Source: an uncultured Collinsella sp. (GTDB lineage: Bacteria > Actinomycetota > Coriobacteriia > Coriobacteriales > Coriobacteriaceae). From it: a DNA stretch of 29,925 nucleotides. The notes beneath the pieces were generated by a model that was not told the DNA's origin, ran no database searches, and worked only from the letters and a program-made list of their open reading frames with translations. Both the position numbers and the translations under genes were made by a program. The stretch lies in the NCBI GenBank assembly GCA_958427145.1, contig CAUAAZ010000027.1, positions 1 through 29,925 of the forward strand. The letters run 5' to 3'. Positions 22,897-29,925 of this stretch are shown in pieces (positions within the stretch are counted from its first letter, which is position 1; every line of letters starts with the position of its first letter).

Positions 22897-24597
22897 ATGC
22901 CAACCAACAGCCAGATTCTGATAGACGGATTCATTTCGGACGAATTCTCTAAGCAGACTGAATATAGTTCTAAAGGGGACTACTTTGAACTGTTGGCTTC
23001 TTCTCGATACATGGCTCCATACGACCTTGACGACGATGAGATAGCGGAAGGGCTCATTGGAGGGTCGCGAGACGGGGGCTGCGATGCTATTTACATCTTC
23101 GCCAACAATTATTTCTTGAGTGAGGATGTCCAGATTCAAAACTACATCAATCGTGGATCAAGGGTTGAAATTGTTATTCTTCAGACTAAGGTTTCAAAAT
23201 CATTCAAAGAAGACGCGTTCTTGAAGTGGAAGGACACCTGCAATGACCTTCTGACATTCGATAAAAACTTAAATGATTTCGACGATAAATATTCTGATCG
23301 CGTTATCGATACATTTGGAAGAATAAGAGAAGCGATTCAAGCGGCGGCGATGGCCGGAAACGAAATCCGAATGAAGTTCGTGTACATCGCGAATGCGGAT
23401 TCACCATCGGACGGCGTTAAGATTCAGAAAGAGCAGCTTCCCGCTGCCATTGACGAAATCGTCGGCGTAAGCCGATTTAGTTCTTCGTGTGTTTTAGTTG
23501 GAGCAGACGAATTGATGCGCATCTGGTCGCCTCCCGCAGAGAGTGGGCTTGTTATGCGTTTTTCGGGGTCCTATGCATCAGTTCCTCAGAGAACGGATGT
23601 CTTTGGCCTGGTGTCTTTGTCGGATTACTACCGCTTCCTCACTGACGACCAAGGACAGCTCCGTAGCTATCTTTTTGAGGCGAACGTCAGAGATTACGAG
23701 GGAAATGTTTCAGTCAACAAAGGAATCAGGGAAACGTTGGAGCATCCTAGCGAAGACGATTTCTGGTGGCTCAACAACGGGGTAACGATACTGGCTTCTG
23801 AGGCCTACCAAATAGCAGGAGCAGAAGTGAAAATGGAAGAGCCTCGCATCGTTAATGGACTTCAAACGTCGTATGAAATATATAAATTTATGGAGTCTCG
23901 CACAGAAGACGCCGAAGATTCCAGAAATGTGATGGTAAAAATCCTTGTGCCGGGAAGCGATGAGACCAGAAACAGAGTGATACTGGCGACGAACAACCAA
24001 ACTCAGGTGAAAAAGACATCGCTTCGCGCTACTGACCAAATCCATATCCAGATAGAACTCTACATGAAAAGAAATGGACTGTATTACGAAAGGCGGAAGA
24101 ACTATTACAAAAACCAGGGGAGGAAGAGAGAAGAGATCGTAACCCTCTCCTTTCTTGCGCAATGCATGATGTCGATACTTCTCGGCAGGCCGGATCAGGC
24201 AAGGGCAAGACCGTCGACACTTTTGTCTGACGAAGTTCAATATAAGAAAATATTTGGGCAGGATGGCAACCTTGAGGCTTACTACAGAGCCGCTAGTCTC
24301 GGAAAACAGGTTTGCCTGAAGTTTCCACAAATTAAGAGAGACTTAGAGGGTTCCCAAATAAGCGACATAAGATTTTACGTGATAATGGGCGTTGCTTCCA
24401 TGTTGTCCAATAAAGATAGCCTGACATTTGGTGACATAGAGAATCTCGACCTTGACAAGCTTTCAGATGAAATTATTCAAACTGTTGCGGACATGGTGAT
24501 GGATGTTTATCTGGCCCTTGGCGGAACATCCAAAGCTGCTAAGTCTTACGCCATGGCAAGTAAGGTCAAGGAAAAGATTTCACTACTGTTGCCTTAG
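22897..24597 (+). CDS. AIPR-family abortive phage-infection protein
   Basis: This 566-residue protein carries the AIPR (abortive infection phage resistance) core with its hallmark FEANVRDYEGNVSVNKGIRE and DDFWWLNNGVTILA (about residues 262-302). VNGLQTSYEIYKF, ATNNQTQVKKTSLRATD and YYERRKNYYKNQG follow. Ahead of the core, GGCDAIYIF (Asp 63) and ILQTKVSKSF (Gln 96, Lys 98) look like the D...(E/Q)xK active site of PD-(D/E)xK nucleases such as Mrr. AIPR proteins are linked to phage defence, probably by nucleic-acid cleavage after activation. ATG 22897 follows AGGAGGAAG. A weak promoter candidate is TTACAC (22837) with TATCAT (22860). It is a single gene closed by its own terminator. Confidence 0.87.
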   Translation: MPTNSQILIDGFISDEFSKQTEYSSKGDYFELLASSRYMAPYDLDDDEIAEGLIGGSRDGGCDAIYIFANNYFLSEDVQIQNYINRGSRVEIVILQTKVSKSFKEDAFLKWKDTCNDLLTFDKNLNDFDDKYSDRVIDTFGRIREAIQAAAMAGNEIRMKFVYIANADSPSDGVKIQKEQLPAAIDEIVGVSRFSSSCVLVGADELMRIWSPPAESGLVMRFSGSYASVPQRTDVFGLVSLSDYYRFLTDDQGQLRSYLFEANVRDYEGNVSVNKGIRETLEHPSEDDFWWLNNGVTILASEAYQIAGAEVKMEEPRIVNGLQTSYEIYKFMESRTEDAEDSRNVMVKILVPGSDETRNRVILATNNQTQVKKTSLRATDQIHIQIELYMKRNGLYYERRKNYYKNQGRKREEIVTLSFLAQCMMSILLGRPDQARARPSTLLSDEVQYKKIFGQDGNLEAYYRAASLGKQVCLKFPQIKRDLEGSQISDIRFYVIMGVASMLSNKDSLTFGDIENLDLDKLSDEIIQTVADMVMDVYLALGGTSKAAKSYAMASKVKEKISLLLP

Positions 24598-24632
24598 GGC
24601 AATCCAGGGCTGTTCTCTAGAATGCCATCAGC

Positions 24633-24666
24633 AGAGAGGTCCTTTTTGCAAAGGGCCTCTCTATTT
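24633..24666 (+). terminator. Intrinsic terminator after the AIPR gene
   Basis: AGAGAGGTCCTTT (24633-24645) pairs with AAAGGGCCTCTCT (24650-24662) with one U-G pair around a 4-nt loop, followed by ATTTTC. It ends about 70 nt after the AIPR stop. Confidence 0.82.
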
Positions 24667-24699
24667 TCGTTCGGTTCCGAACAGTTTGACGATCACTAA

Positions 24700-24810
24700 T
24701 CAGCTCGCGTCGTCAACCGCTTCGCTTTCAGCCCCTACCTTGATGCAGGCGTAGGCGACGAGCGTGCACAGCCCCATACCCATTCCAATCAGGTGCAACA
24801 GGAAGGCCAT
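24700..24810 (-). CDS. Small hydrophobic protein, possibly DUF3789-like
   Basis: A 36-residue frame starts at ATG 24810, 9-12 nt after a GGCGAG. It has one membrane helix (AFLLHLIGMGMGLCTLVAYA) and a short acidic tail. Just upstream on the same strand a different frame ends in MARRPDGLAPEKPYEGEK and stops 9 nt before this start, as if two tiny genes or gene ends were joined. Short one-helix proteins of this shape (DUF3789 type) occur in conjugative elements. The resemblance is weak, and this may be debris of a mobile element. Confidence 0.35.
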   Translation of the reverse strand: MAFLLHLIGMGMGLCTLVAYACIKVGAESEAVDDAS

Positions 24811-24925
24811 TTTCTCGCCTTACTTTTCGCCTTCGTACGGCTTTTCGGGGGCGAGCCCGTCTGGACGGCGTGCCATGAGCACGGCGCCACCCTGACGGCG
24901 GCCGGCGCCCACGAGATAACCGAGG

Positions 24926-25126
24926 CTATGTACAGGGCGCAGGGGCAGTAGACCACTGTATGCGGATGAAGTGCGCTGCACAGCGCCGGCACTTGGCCCC
25001 AGAGAACATCTCGGCGAGCGAGCCGACCATGCCGACGGCCTTGTCGCCGGTGAACATGCACACGCCGCGAAGCCCTCGTAGCTCGCAATCGAGCTGGCAT
25101 ATGCAGTCCGCTGGTAGTATTTGCAA
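24926..25126 (-). pseudogene. Fragment of an IS256-family transposase
   Basis: The 66-residue frame contains LRGVCMFTGDKAVGMVGSLA and EMFSGAKCRRCAAHFIR. This matches the central core of IS256/Mutator transposases, where a catalytic Asp lies in the sDga/GDKA segment and QRCxxHF follows. Here the QRC became RRC, and both ends of the protein are missing. Terminal inverted repeats were not found. The stretch from 24,667 to 25,309 has no other recognisable gene besides the small frame at 24,700-24,810. Confidence 0.6.
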
Positions 25127-25309
25127 ACTGGCTGATCAGGTAATTCTCACAATGCGCGTTTTATGCTGGCGGCGGGTTGCGGATATCCCAGTCATTGCAA
25201 AAACAATTTCCAAAACATGTGTTCTATTTGAAACTACATGAAGGAAGATCACTATAGAATGCAAGCTACAATAGCAAACGAGTATTGGACTCGAGTCTAG
25301 CGGAGGATT

Positions 25310-27547
25310 ATGGGGTTCCAAGATATCCTTGCTGCGATTGATATCATCACGGGGCCTGACCCGGCCCTTTCTATCCTGGCGGTTTCGATTGTCGTCGCGC
25401 CGGCGTTGCTGTGGTTGTGTAAGCAGGCTTTGGCGCGGTTTTACAAGGCTGATATCTTTGTTGTGGCACTGGCGTTCGTCGCATTGTTTGCATCGGTTAG
25501 GCTTAGCCTTTTATGGTTGACGGGTGTGGCATCGGTCTTTCTCGCGGTGTGTCTGCTCGCTCTTCCCGCCAACTATTTTTGGTGTGCGCAGCGGCTAGAT
25601 GACATAGTGGGCAAGGCTGATCCCTCTCTTCCCGATTGCGACTACGTAGCTGCCTTCAGGCTGATGAACTCGGTTGACCGTGATCGACTGTCCAGAAGGC
25701 AGCTCGCCTGCCTCGACAAGGACAGGATTTTCTGCAACATCTACTTGGGAAACAACGGCGTTGCAAAAAGGATGCTTGAGGACGAAAACTTAGAACCGGC
25801 TTTCATGCATTTCGCCCTCCATATTATCGCGGACTCCGCTTGCGATCGTGCTGGGTCGCAAGCGGAACTCGAAAGCGCCTTGGCCGAGATATCCGACAAG
25901 ACAGACCCTTTCATCAAAGTCCAGCTTTGGCACAACCGCGCGGTTGGCTATATCGTGAACGGTCAGTTCAAAGTCGCCGACGACGAGTTCAAGAAGACGT
26001 ATCGTGAAGCCAAGCGTCTGGGCGTTCGGAATAAGTCGTTCCTCTTGCTACTGTTTGAGAATGCAACATTGAATAAAACGAAAATCGGCTTGCCTGATGG
26101 CGGCATTGAAGAAGGGTGGGGGTTGATTGAGGAATGCGAAAAGGCGCTTGCGCCGATTGGCCCCAACGATTTTGGGCAGCTCTTCAATCTGCGGCTTCTT
26201 TTCATGAGGCAGATAGGGGCAAGCATCGAGGACAGGAACAAGTTGTATTTGGCCGAGGTCGAAAGCACCCTCAGCAATGCCTCCCTTTCCGAGCAACAGC
26301 GCGTCGTCGCTATGGCGAGCTTGGGAAGAATCGCGTGGGCCGACGGGCTCGACCCCGCCCCCGTGCTCAATTTCTTCGAAGGATGCGATCGGTTTTTGTG
26401 CGTGAGCGACCCCGATGCACGTTACTATGCCCATATGAACCTGAGGGCGATGCTTTCGGGCTTGGCGGTGGATGACCGCTCCCTAAATACTTTGGCTGAG
26501 AGCGTAATGCGGTATTTCAAGGATGGGGACGCGGAGCATGATTTGGATGTGATGGAGGATGGCCTTCCTCCCGAGGCGATTCTGCGGCGCTCCCAAGTGC
26601 TGCGAGAACGCGCTGCCCTAGCCTTAATGGTGGGAGAGAACGTTGAGCGCGCCGTGTCGTACACTGATGAGGCTATAGGCCTCCTTGAGGGAAGCTTGCA
26701 GGTTATGGCGGCGCTCGAGTGTCGATGGCAGCTTGCCCGGCTGACACTGTACGACAAACCCGAGGTGGCAAAAATGCAGCTCTCGATTGCCGAAGAGCGC
26801 CTCGCTACGCTCAACAAGCAACCGTCCCTCGGATATCCCTATCTCGAGATGAGCCTGTGCTACGCCTTGCTTGGTATGCGTGCCGAGTGCAGAGGCGCGT
26901 ATGAAAGGGCCGCCGGCTTCGAGACTCCGATGAGCCATTACGCGCCCGGCATTCGGATTAACATTACCGCCGCCGCCTTCTGTGCCAGGTTCTACATGCT
27001 TACGGAAATGCTTGGAAATCCCGAAGAGGTTTGCCCCTTGCTTAAAACTCGAGAGGGCAGGGCGTGGCTGTCTCGCTATCCGAAGGTTTCTTCCCTGTCG
27101 AAAACGCTTCTTTGCGGGAAGTTTCTTGGGTATGGGGATGTCGTGCCCGCCATGACGAGGCTATTCTTGGACGAGGCAGGGAAGCTATATGCCGAAACGT
27201 GGCTCGTCGTCCAAGAGATCGGGCTCGCGTTCGATCTTGATTCCAGAAAGCCCGGCGAAGAGTATGGGCTGGTTGTCGAGATCCAAAGGCACCCGCTGGT
27301 TGCCGATGACGATGCCCTTGCGAGGGTCGCTGTGCAGCACGGGTATACTGTGCTTGGTGCGAGGTTGGACCTGTGCAACGAAGACCTCCTCGGGGTCGAT
27401 GACGCAGCCGCCGTATTCGATGTGCTGGATGCCTTGGGCATATTGGCCGAAGGACGCGTGCCCACATTGGAAGACATCATGAAGAGTTACCTCGAAAGCT
27501 GTGTCGACGTTCCTGCCGGCGGTTGGGGTACCTTTGCCGAGAGGTAG
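25310..27547 (+). CDS. Membrane-anchored helical-repeat (TPR-like) protein of unknown function
   Basis: This is a 745-residue protein. Two or three membrane helices lie at about residues 20-42 and 47-88 (SILAVSIVVAPALLWLC; VVALAFVALFASVRLSLLWL). The rest, more than 600 residues, is an alpha-helical array with TPR-like pairs such as LWHNRAVGYIVNGQFKVADD and ALALMVGENVERAVSYTDEA. No enzymatic motif is visible. ATG 25310 follows GGAGG by 5 nt. It is a single gene between IS fragments, so it probably came in as cargo. Large membrane-tethered helical-repeat proteins in defence islands may act as sensors or scaffolds, but nothing in the sequence proves a defence role. I do not recognise a named family. 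Confidence 0.75.
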   Translation: MGFQDILAAIDIITGPDPALSILAVSIVVAPALLWLCKQALARFYKADIFVVALAFVALFASVRLSLLWLTGVASVFLAVCLLALPANYFWCAQRLDDIVGKADPSLPDCDYVAAFRLMNSVDRDRLSRRQLACLDKDRIFCNIYLGNNGVAKRMLEDENLEPAFMHFALHIIADSACDRAGSQAELESALAEISDKTDPFIKVQLWHNRAVGYIVNGQFKVADDEFKKTYREAKRLGVRNKSFLLLLFENATLNKTKIGLPDGGIEEGWGLIEECEKALAPIGPNDFGQLFNLRLLFMRQIGASIEDRNKLYLAEVESTLSNASLSEQQRVVAMASLGRIAWADGLDPAPVLNFFEGCDRFLCVSDPDARYYAHMNLRAMLSGLAVDDRSLNTLAESVMRYFKDGDAEHDLDVMEDGLPPEAILRRSQVLRERAALALMVGENVERAVSYTDEAIGLLEGSLQVMAALECRWQLARLTLYDKPEVAKMQLSIAEERLATLNKQPSLGYPYLEMSLCYALLGMRAECRGAYERAAGFETPMSHYAPGIRINITAAAFCARFYMLTEMLGNPEEVCPLLKTREGRAWLSRYPKVSSLSKTLLCGKFLGYGDVVPAMTRLFLDEAGKLYAETWLVVQEIGLAFDLDSRKPGEEYGLVVEIQRHPLVADDDALARVAVQHGYTVLGARLDLCNEDLLGVDDAAAVFDVLDALGILAEGRVPTLEDIMKSYLESCVDVPAGGWGTFAER

Positions 27548-27707
27548 CTTCGTCCTGCCACGCTTCACAAAACGTTTCACAAACTTCTCGTTGCTGGCCA
27601 AGTTCTCAACACGTAGCGCTGCAATGGCCCTGCCTGATTTATCCTTCTAGCCCCCTGGGACTGCGGTGGAAATCCTGGGCCAAAAGAGAACCGGTAGGAT
27701 CATTCGG

Positions 27708-27845
27708 ATGTACAGCGCAGGGCAAAGGGCGAAGACCATCGAAACGTTCGCCGGGTTGGGTGTCAGCACGGCTGACACCATAGCAGAGCTCAGCTACCCC
27801 AGCCGCGTCACGCTCCACAACTTCGCAGTGCTGAGACAAGCCCTT
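27708..27845 (+). pseudogene. N-terminal helix-turn-helix fragment of an IS3-like transposase
   Basis: From ATG 27708 the frame reads MYSAGQRAKTIETFAGLG then VSTADTIAELSYPSRVTLHN. This is the DNA-binding helix-turn-helix start of IS3-family OrfA-type proteins (the xGYPSRxxLYxW pattern, here degraded to SYPSRVTLHNF). The frame continues to 28,121 but loses resemblance after about 45 residues and runs into the end of the gene on the other strand. No second transposase frame or terminal repeats are seen. The 160 bases before it, after the helical-repeat gene, show nothing. Confidence 0.55.
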
Positions 27846-27860
27846 CTGGGAAATCGGCAC

Positions 27861-27895
27861 ATTCTAACCATGGTGGTTAGAATGGTTAGAAATGA
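27861..27895. repeat. Palindromic repeat, left copy, beyond the 3' end of the AlbA_2 gene
   Basis: ATTCTAACCA (27861-27870) and TGGTTAGAAT (27874-27883) form a 10-bp palindrome around TGG, followed by another GGTTAGAAATGA. Aligned with 29341-29390 it differs by two small gaps (12 and 3 nt) and one substitution, so the two are copies of one element in direct orientation flanking the gene between them. Confidence 0.8.
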
Positions 27896-27983
27896 ATCGA
27901 ATCGAGGGGAGTGGTCGCGGCTCTCTTTTGCTATGCCTGCCTGGACGGAAGGCGTAGTGGGCAATTACCTCAGAGACACATCG

Positions 27984-29309
27984 TTACGCCAATTCGTATC
28001 GCAAGGTGCGACCTCCGCCGTGCCTTGCGATTTGCCCCTTATCCACCATCTCTTTCAATATGCGGCCGGCCGTGGACTGGCCGATCCCGAGCAACGTCTG
28101 CGCTTCCCTTCGGGTGATTGAGGGGTGCTCTGCCAAGAACTGCAGGATCTCGTCCTCTCGGGAATGGGAAGCAGCGGGTGCCTCCTTGCTGTTTGCCGCA
28201 GGCGTTTCCGCTGCCGTTGCTGCGAAGTTCATGTTGGGCAGGACGATTTTAAATGCGTTGTTCGTGGCCATGATTTGCGGCTGAGAGGCCGCACCCGCGT
28301 AGGCCCCCATGATCTTCCTCATCCCCGTGCCGTATGCCTCGATGAGCTGCAGGCGGTAGAAGACGTTGGCGAGATGCGGGTTCCGGCAGGCAGAGACGCC
28401 CATCATCAAATCCTCCAGCTCCAAGCCGGGCAGAAGGCCGCCGACTGACACGAACTCGATCCTGTCGTCGTAGACGCTGATCAGCGTGCTGGCGTGGAAG
28501 GAGTAGTCCCTGTGCACGAGCGAGTTCAGCAAGGCCTCGCGCACGGCGACCTCCGGGTAGTCCCGGGTGTCGACGCGCAGCAGCTTTTGGAAAGTGGCAT
28601 GGGTCTGATTGTGGAAGTCGATGTAGTCGTAGACCTCGTCGAGCTGCTGCATGAGGGACCCGGAGAACTCCCGGCGATCCTTGAACACACTCTGGTCCGT
28701 CCCCTCGAAAACGGCCGCTTTTACGGTATGCGGGCACTGGTCGGACAGGAGCAGGCCGAGGTTTGTGTAGAGACCGTCCGATGAGGCTATCTTCAGGGTC
28801 TGCATCTGCGGCGCGCCGAAGGGGATCTTTCGTGTCTCGAATTCCCCTTTCGTCGACTCGAAGGTGAGCGCTTGGTCGAGGGAGCGCATGTCCTCGAAGC
28901 TGTCGCCGTCGGTCTCCTTGATCATCTGCCGGATGGCAGCATCGGTCGCCGGGACGGAGGAGTAACCCTGCCGCACGTAGACACCCTCGGGGCGCAGGCC
29001 CTTCTTCGCTAGGTAGTAGGGGCGGTTCGTGCCGCGCTGGACCTTGACGGCCACAACCGCCTTCCCGTCGCAGTCGAGCGTTTTATAGCTGACGAACATG
29101 GTGACGTCCGGCTTCACGGCGTCTCGCACCATGTTGGAGACCTGCAGGGCGCACGCATCCGCGTCCTCGACGCCCGGCACGGCGCCGTCGTCGGCGACGC
29201 CAACGTAGACCGTGCCGCCGCCGCAATTCGCAAAGGCGACGATCTCCTTCTTGATGTCGTCCTGCGCAACGGCCTTCAGCTCGACTGTCTCTGTTTCCTG
29301 GAATTTCAT
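27984..29309 (-). CDS. AlbA_2 (Schlafen-like) ATP-binding protein with C-terminal winged helix
   Basis: This 441-residue protein begins with the AlbA_2/Schlafen-like domain: ETVELKAVAQDDIKKEIVAF, then ANCGGGTVYVGVADDG (about residues 7-42), and YYLAKKGLRPEGVYVRQG. The middle has the HATPase_c_4-type REALLNSLVHRDYSF and IEFVSVGGLLPGLELED. After an Ala-rich linker, a winged helix closes the protein (EILQFLAEHPSITRREAQ, LLGIGQSTAGRILKEMV). Such proteins are usually annotated as ATP-binding or RecG-like transcriptional regulators. ATG 29309 follows GGAAGGCGG. A large palindrome with four TAACCA half-sites overlaps its likely -35 region, so it probably represses itself. Target genes and any defence role are unknown. 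Confidence 0.85.
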   Translation of the reverse strand: MKFQETETVELKAVAQDDIKKEIVAFANCGGGTVYVGVADDGAVPGVEDADACALQVSNMVRDAVKPDVTMFVSYKTLDCDGKAVVAVKVQRGTNRPYYLAKKGLRPEGVYVRQGYSSVPATDAAIRQMIKETDGDSFEDMRSLDQALTFESTKGEFETRKIPFGAPQMQTLKIASSDGLYTNLGLLLSDQCPHTVKAAVFEGTDQSVFKDRREFSGSLMQQLDEVYDYIDFHNQTHATFQKLLRVDTRDYPEVAVREALLNSLVHRDYSFHASTLISVYDDRIEFVSVGGLLPGLELEDLMMGVSACRNPHLANVFYRLQLIEAYGTGMRKIMGAYAGAASQPQIMATNNAFKIVLPNMNFAATAAETPAANSKEAPAASHSREDEILQFLAEHPSITRREAQTLLGIGQSTAGRILKEMVDKGQIARHGGGRTLRYELA

Positions 29310-29340
29310 GCTGTCCGCCTTCCGATTCTATTCTACCCAT

Positions 29341-29390
29341 ATTCTAACCATTTTGCTAACCATGATGGTTAGCAAAATGGTTAGAAATGA
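29341..29390 (-). promoter_or_regulatory. Palindromic operator upstream of the AlbA_2 gene, right copy of the repeat
   Basis: Positions 29342-29362 and 29366-29386 are perfect 21-bp reverse complements around TGA. They contain CTAACCA twice and TGGTTAG twice, giving four half-sites. On the minus strand TTAGCA (inside the palindrome) and TAGAAT, 18 nt apart, make a fair promoter that starts just before the ribosome binding site of the AlbA_2 gene. A bound dimer or tetramer would block it. A shorter copy lies beyond the other end of the gene (27861-27895). Confidence 0.7.
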
Positions 29391-29925
29391 CGACTTTACC
29401 GTGTCGCTCGTTGGGATTGTGCCAAGGACGTTCGCCATGCCGGACGAAAGCGCGTCCAGTTCTCTAGTCGAACGAGACGAGCTCAAGGAGAACCTGCTTC
29501 TTGCAAAGTAGATTTTGAGCGTTGCGCCCTGTTGCATGGCGTTATAAGGCACCTGGATCGCTGCCAGAATGCCCATATTTCGAAAGTGCGGGGAAAAATA
29601 AGCAACCCCCGACCACAACCCGATTTTTGCGAACAAAACTGCAGGTCGCTGAAGCGTAAAACCAGGGTCTGGTCGCCAGATCTCGGTTTTCCCCGCACTT
29701 CCGGAATCGCAAAACGGAAGTCCGCGGCAAATTCCCAAACCCCCGAGCACACCGCCCTTTTCAAGCAAAGAAATCGCAAGTAGAGGCTTTGCCGACTTCT
29801 CTCGTGCATGGCATGCTCTGATTTTGCCGCATACTACCGGATACAGCCCCTCTCTAGGGCCTGTGGAACGGGTTGATTTCCGATCTCAGCCGAACACATT
29901 GAGCTGATGGCTCGCTCCCGCAGTT
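29391..29925. other. Region without a convincing gene; inverted and tandem repeat element
   Basis: No frame here has both a ribosome binding site and a recognisable protein. AAGTGCGGGGAAAA (29584-29597) and TTTTCCCCGCACTT (29687-29700) are exact inverted repeats 89 nt apart; with two mismatches the arms extend to about 21 bp. In addition, the stretch GCAACCCCCGACCACAACC (near 29,612) resembles CAAACCCCCGAGCACACCG (near 29,739), each followed by a T-run and CAAA/CAAG, so two imperfect copies about 125 nt apart exist. This looks like a dispersed intergenic element or a structured RNA, not a gene. Confidence 0.5.

Noticed and set aside
24789..25100. 103-codon minus-strand frame overlapping the IS256 remnant
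   Set aside because: Arginine-rich and in the wrong frame relative to the transposase core.
28249..28737. 162-codon minus-strand frame inside the AlbA_2 gene
   Set aside because: Arginine-rich out-of-frame shadow of the AlbA_2 gene on the same strand.
27861..29390. Possible CRISPR array or insertion sequence ends
   Set aside because: Only two repeat copies, far apart, without spacers. The gene between is a regulator, not a transposase or Cas protein.
1..29925. tRNA, rRNA, or CRISPR features
   Set aside because: No cloverleaf with a CCA-type acceptor, no rRNA-like stretch and no regularly spaced repeats were seen on either strand by eye.

Overview
The window looks like a piece of chromosome from a human-gut Coriobacteriia bacterium, most likely Collinsella or a close relative. 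This is inferred from protein style, moderate-to-high but patchy GC, a LoaP-led polysaccharide locus and the types of IS remnants. No rRNA or other marker gene is present to prove it.

Positions 1-14,740 hold one capsule/exopolysaccharide locus on the + strand. A NusG-paralogue antiterminator (LoaP type) is followed by a short hairpin leader. Next come a CapD/PglF-type 4,6-dehydratase broken by one in-frame amber codon, a DegT-type aminotransferase and a PglC/WcaJ-type initiating sugar phosphotransferase. Then follow a GT2 and two GT4 glycosyltransferases, an EpsG-type polymerase, a TupA-like ATP-grasp protein, a Wzx-type flippase and a serine-acetyltransferase-like O-acetyltransferase. The locus ends with a GC-rich pair, a UDP-glucuronate epimerase-like enzyme and a UDP-glucose dehydrogenase, each followed by a hairpin terminator. 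Together they would make UDP-amino-sugar and UDP-uronic-acid precursors, start a lipid-linked repeat unit, extend it, flip it, polymerise it and decorate it. Three runs of 7, 9 and 8 G lie inside epsG, the ATP-grasp gene and the acetyltransferase gene. A change of one G would switch each gene's reading frame, and epsG is out of frame as written. This looks like phase variation of the capsule.

Positions 14,740-29,400 are a defence island on a background of decayed DNA. In order it holds: a KAP P-loop NTPase (-); a two-gene Thoeris-like system with a TM-macro ThsA and a TIR-like ThsB, matching the type II architecture; a three-gene operon with a HEPN ribonuclease-like protein and two unknown proteins; the wreck of an invertible type I restriction specificity (hsdS) locus with a recombinase fragment and a perfect 26-bp inverted repeat; an AIPR-family abortive-infection protein with a nuclease-like N-terminus; IS256- and IS3-type transposase remnants; a 745-residue membrane-anchored helical-repeat protein of unknown function; and an AlbA_2 (Schlafen-like)/winged-helix regulator (-) flanked by related palindromic repeats.

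The last 500 bases show no convincing gene but contain a long inverted repeat and imperfect tandem repeats of an intergenic element.
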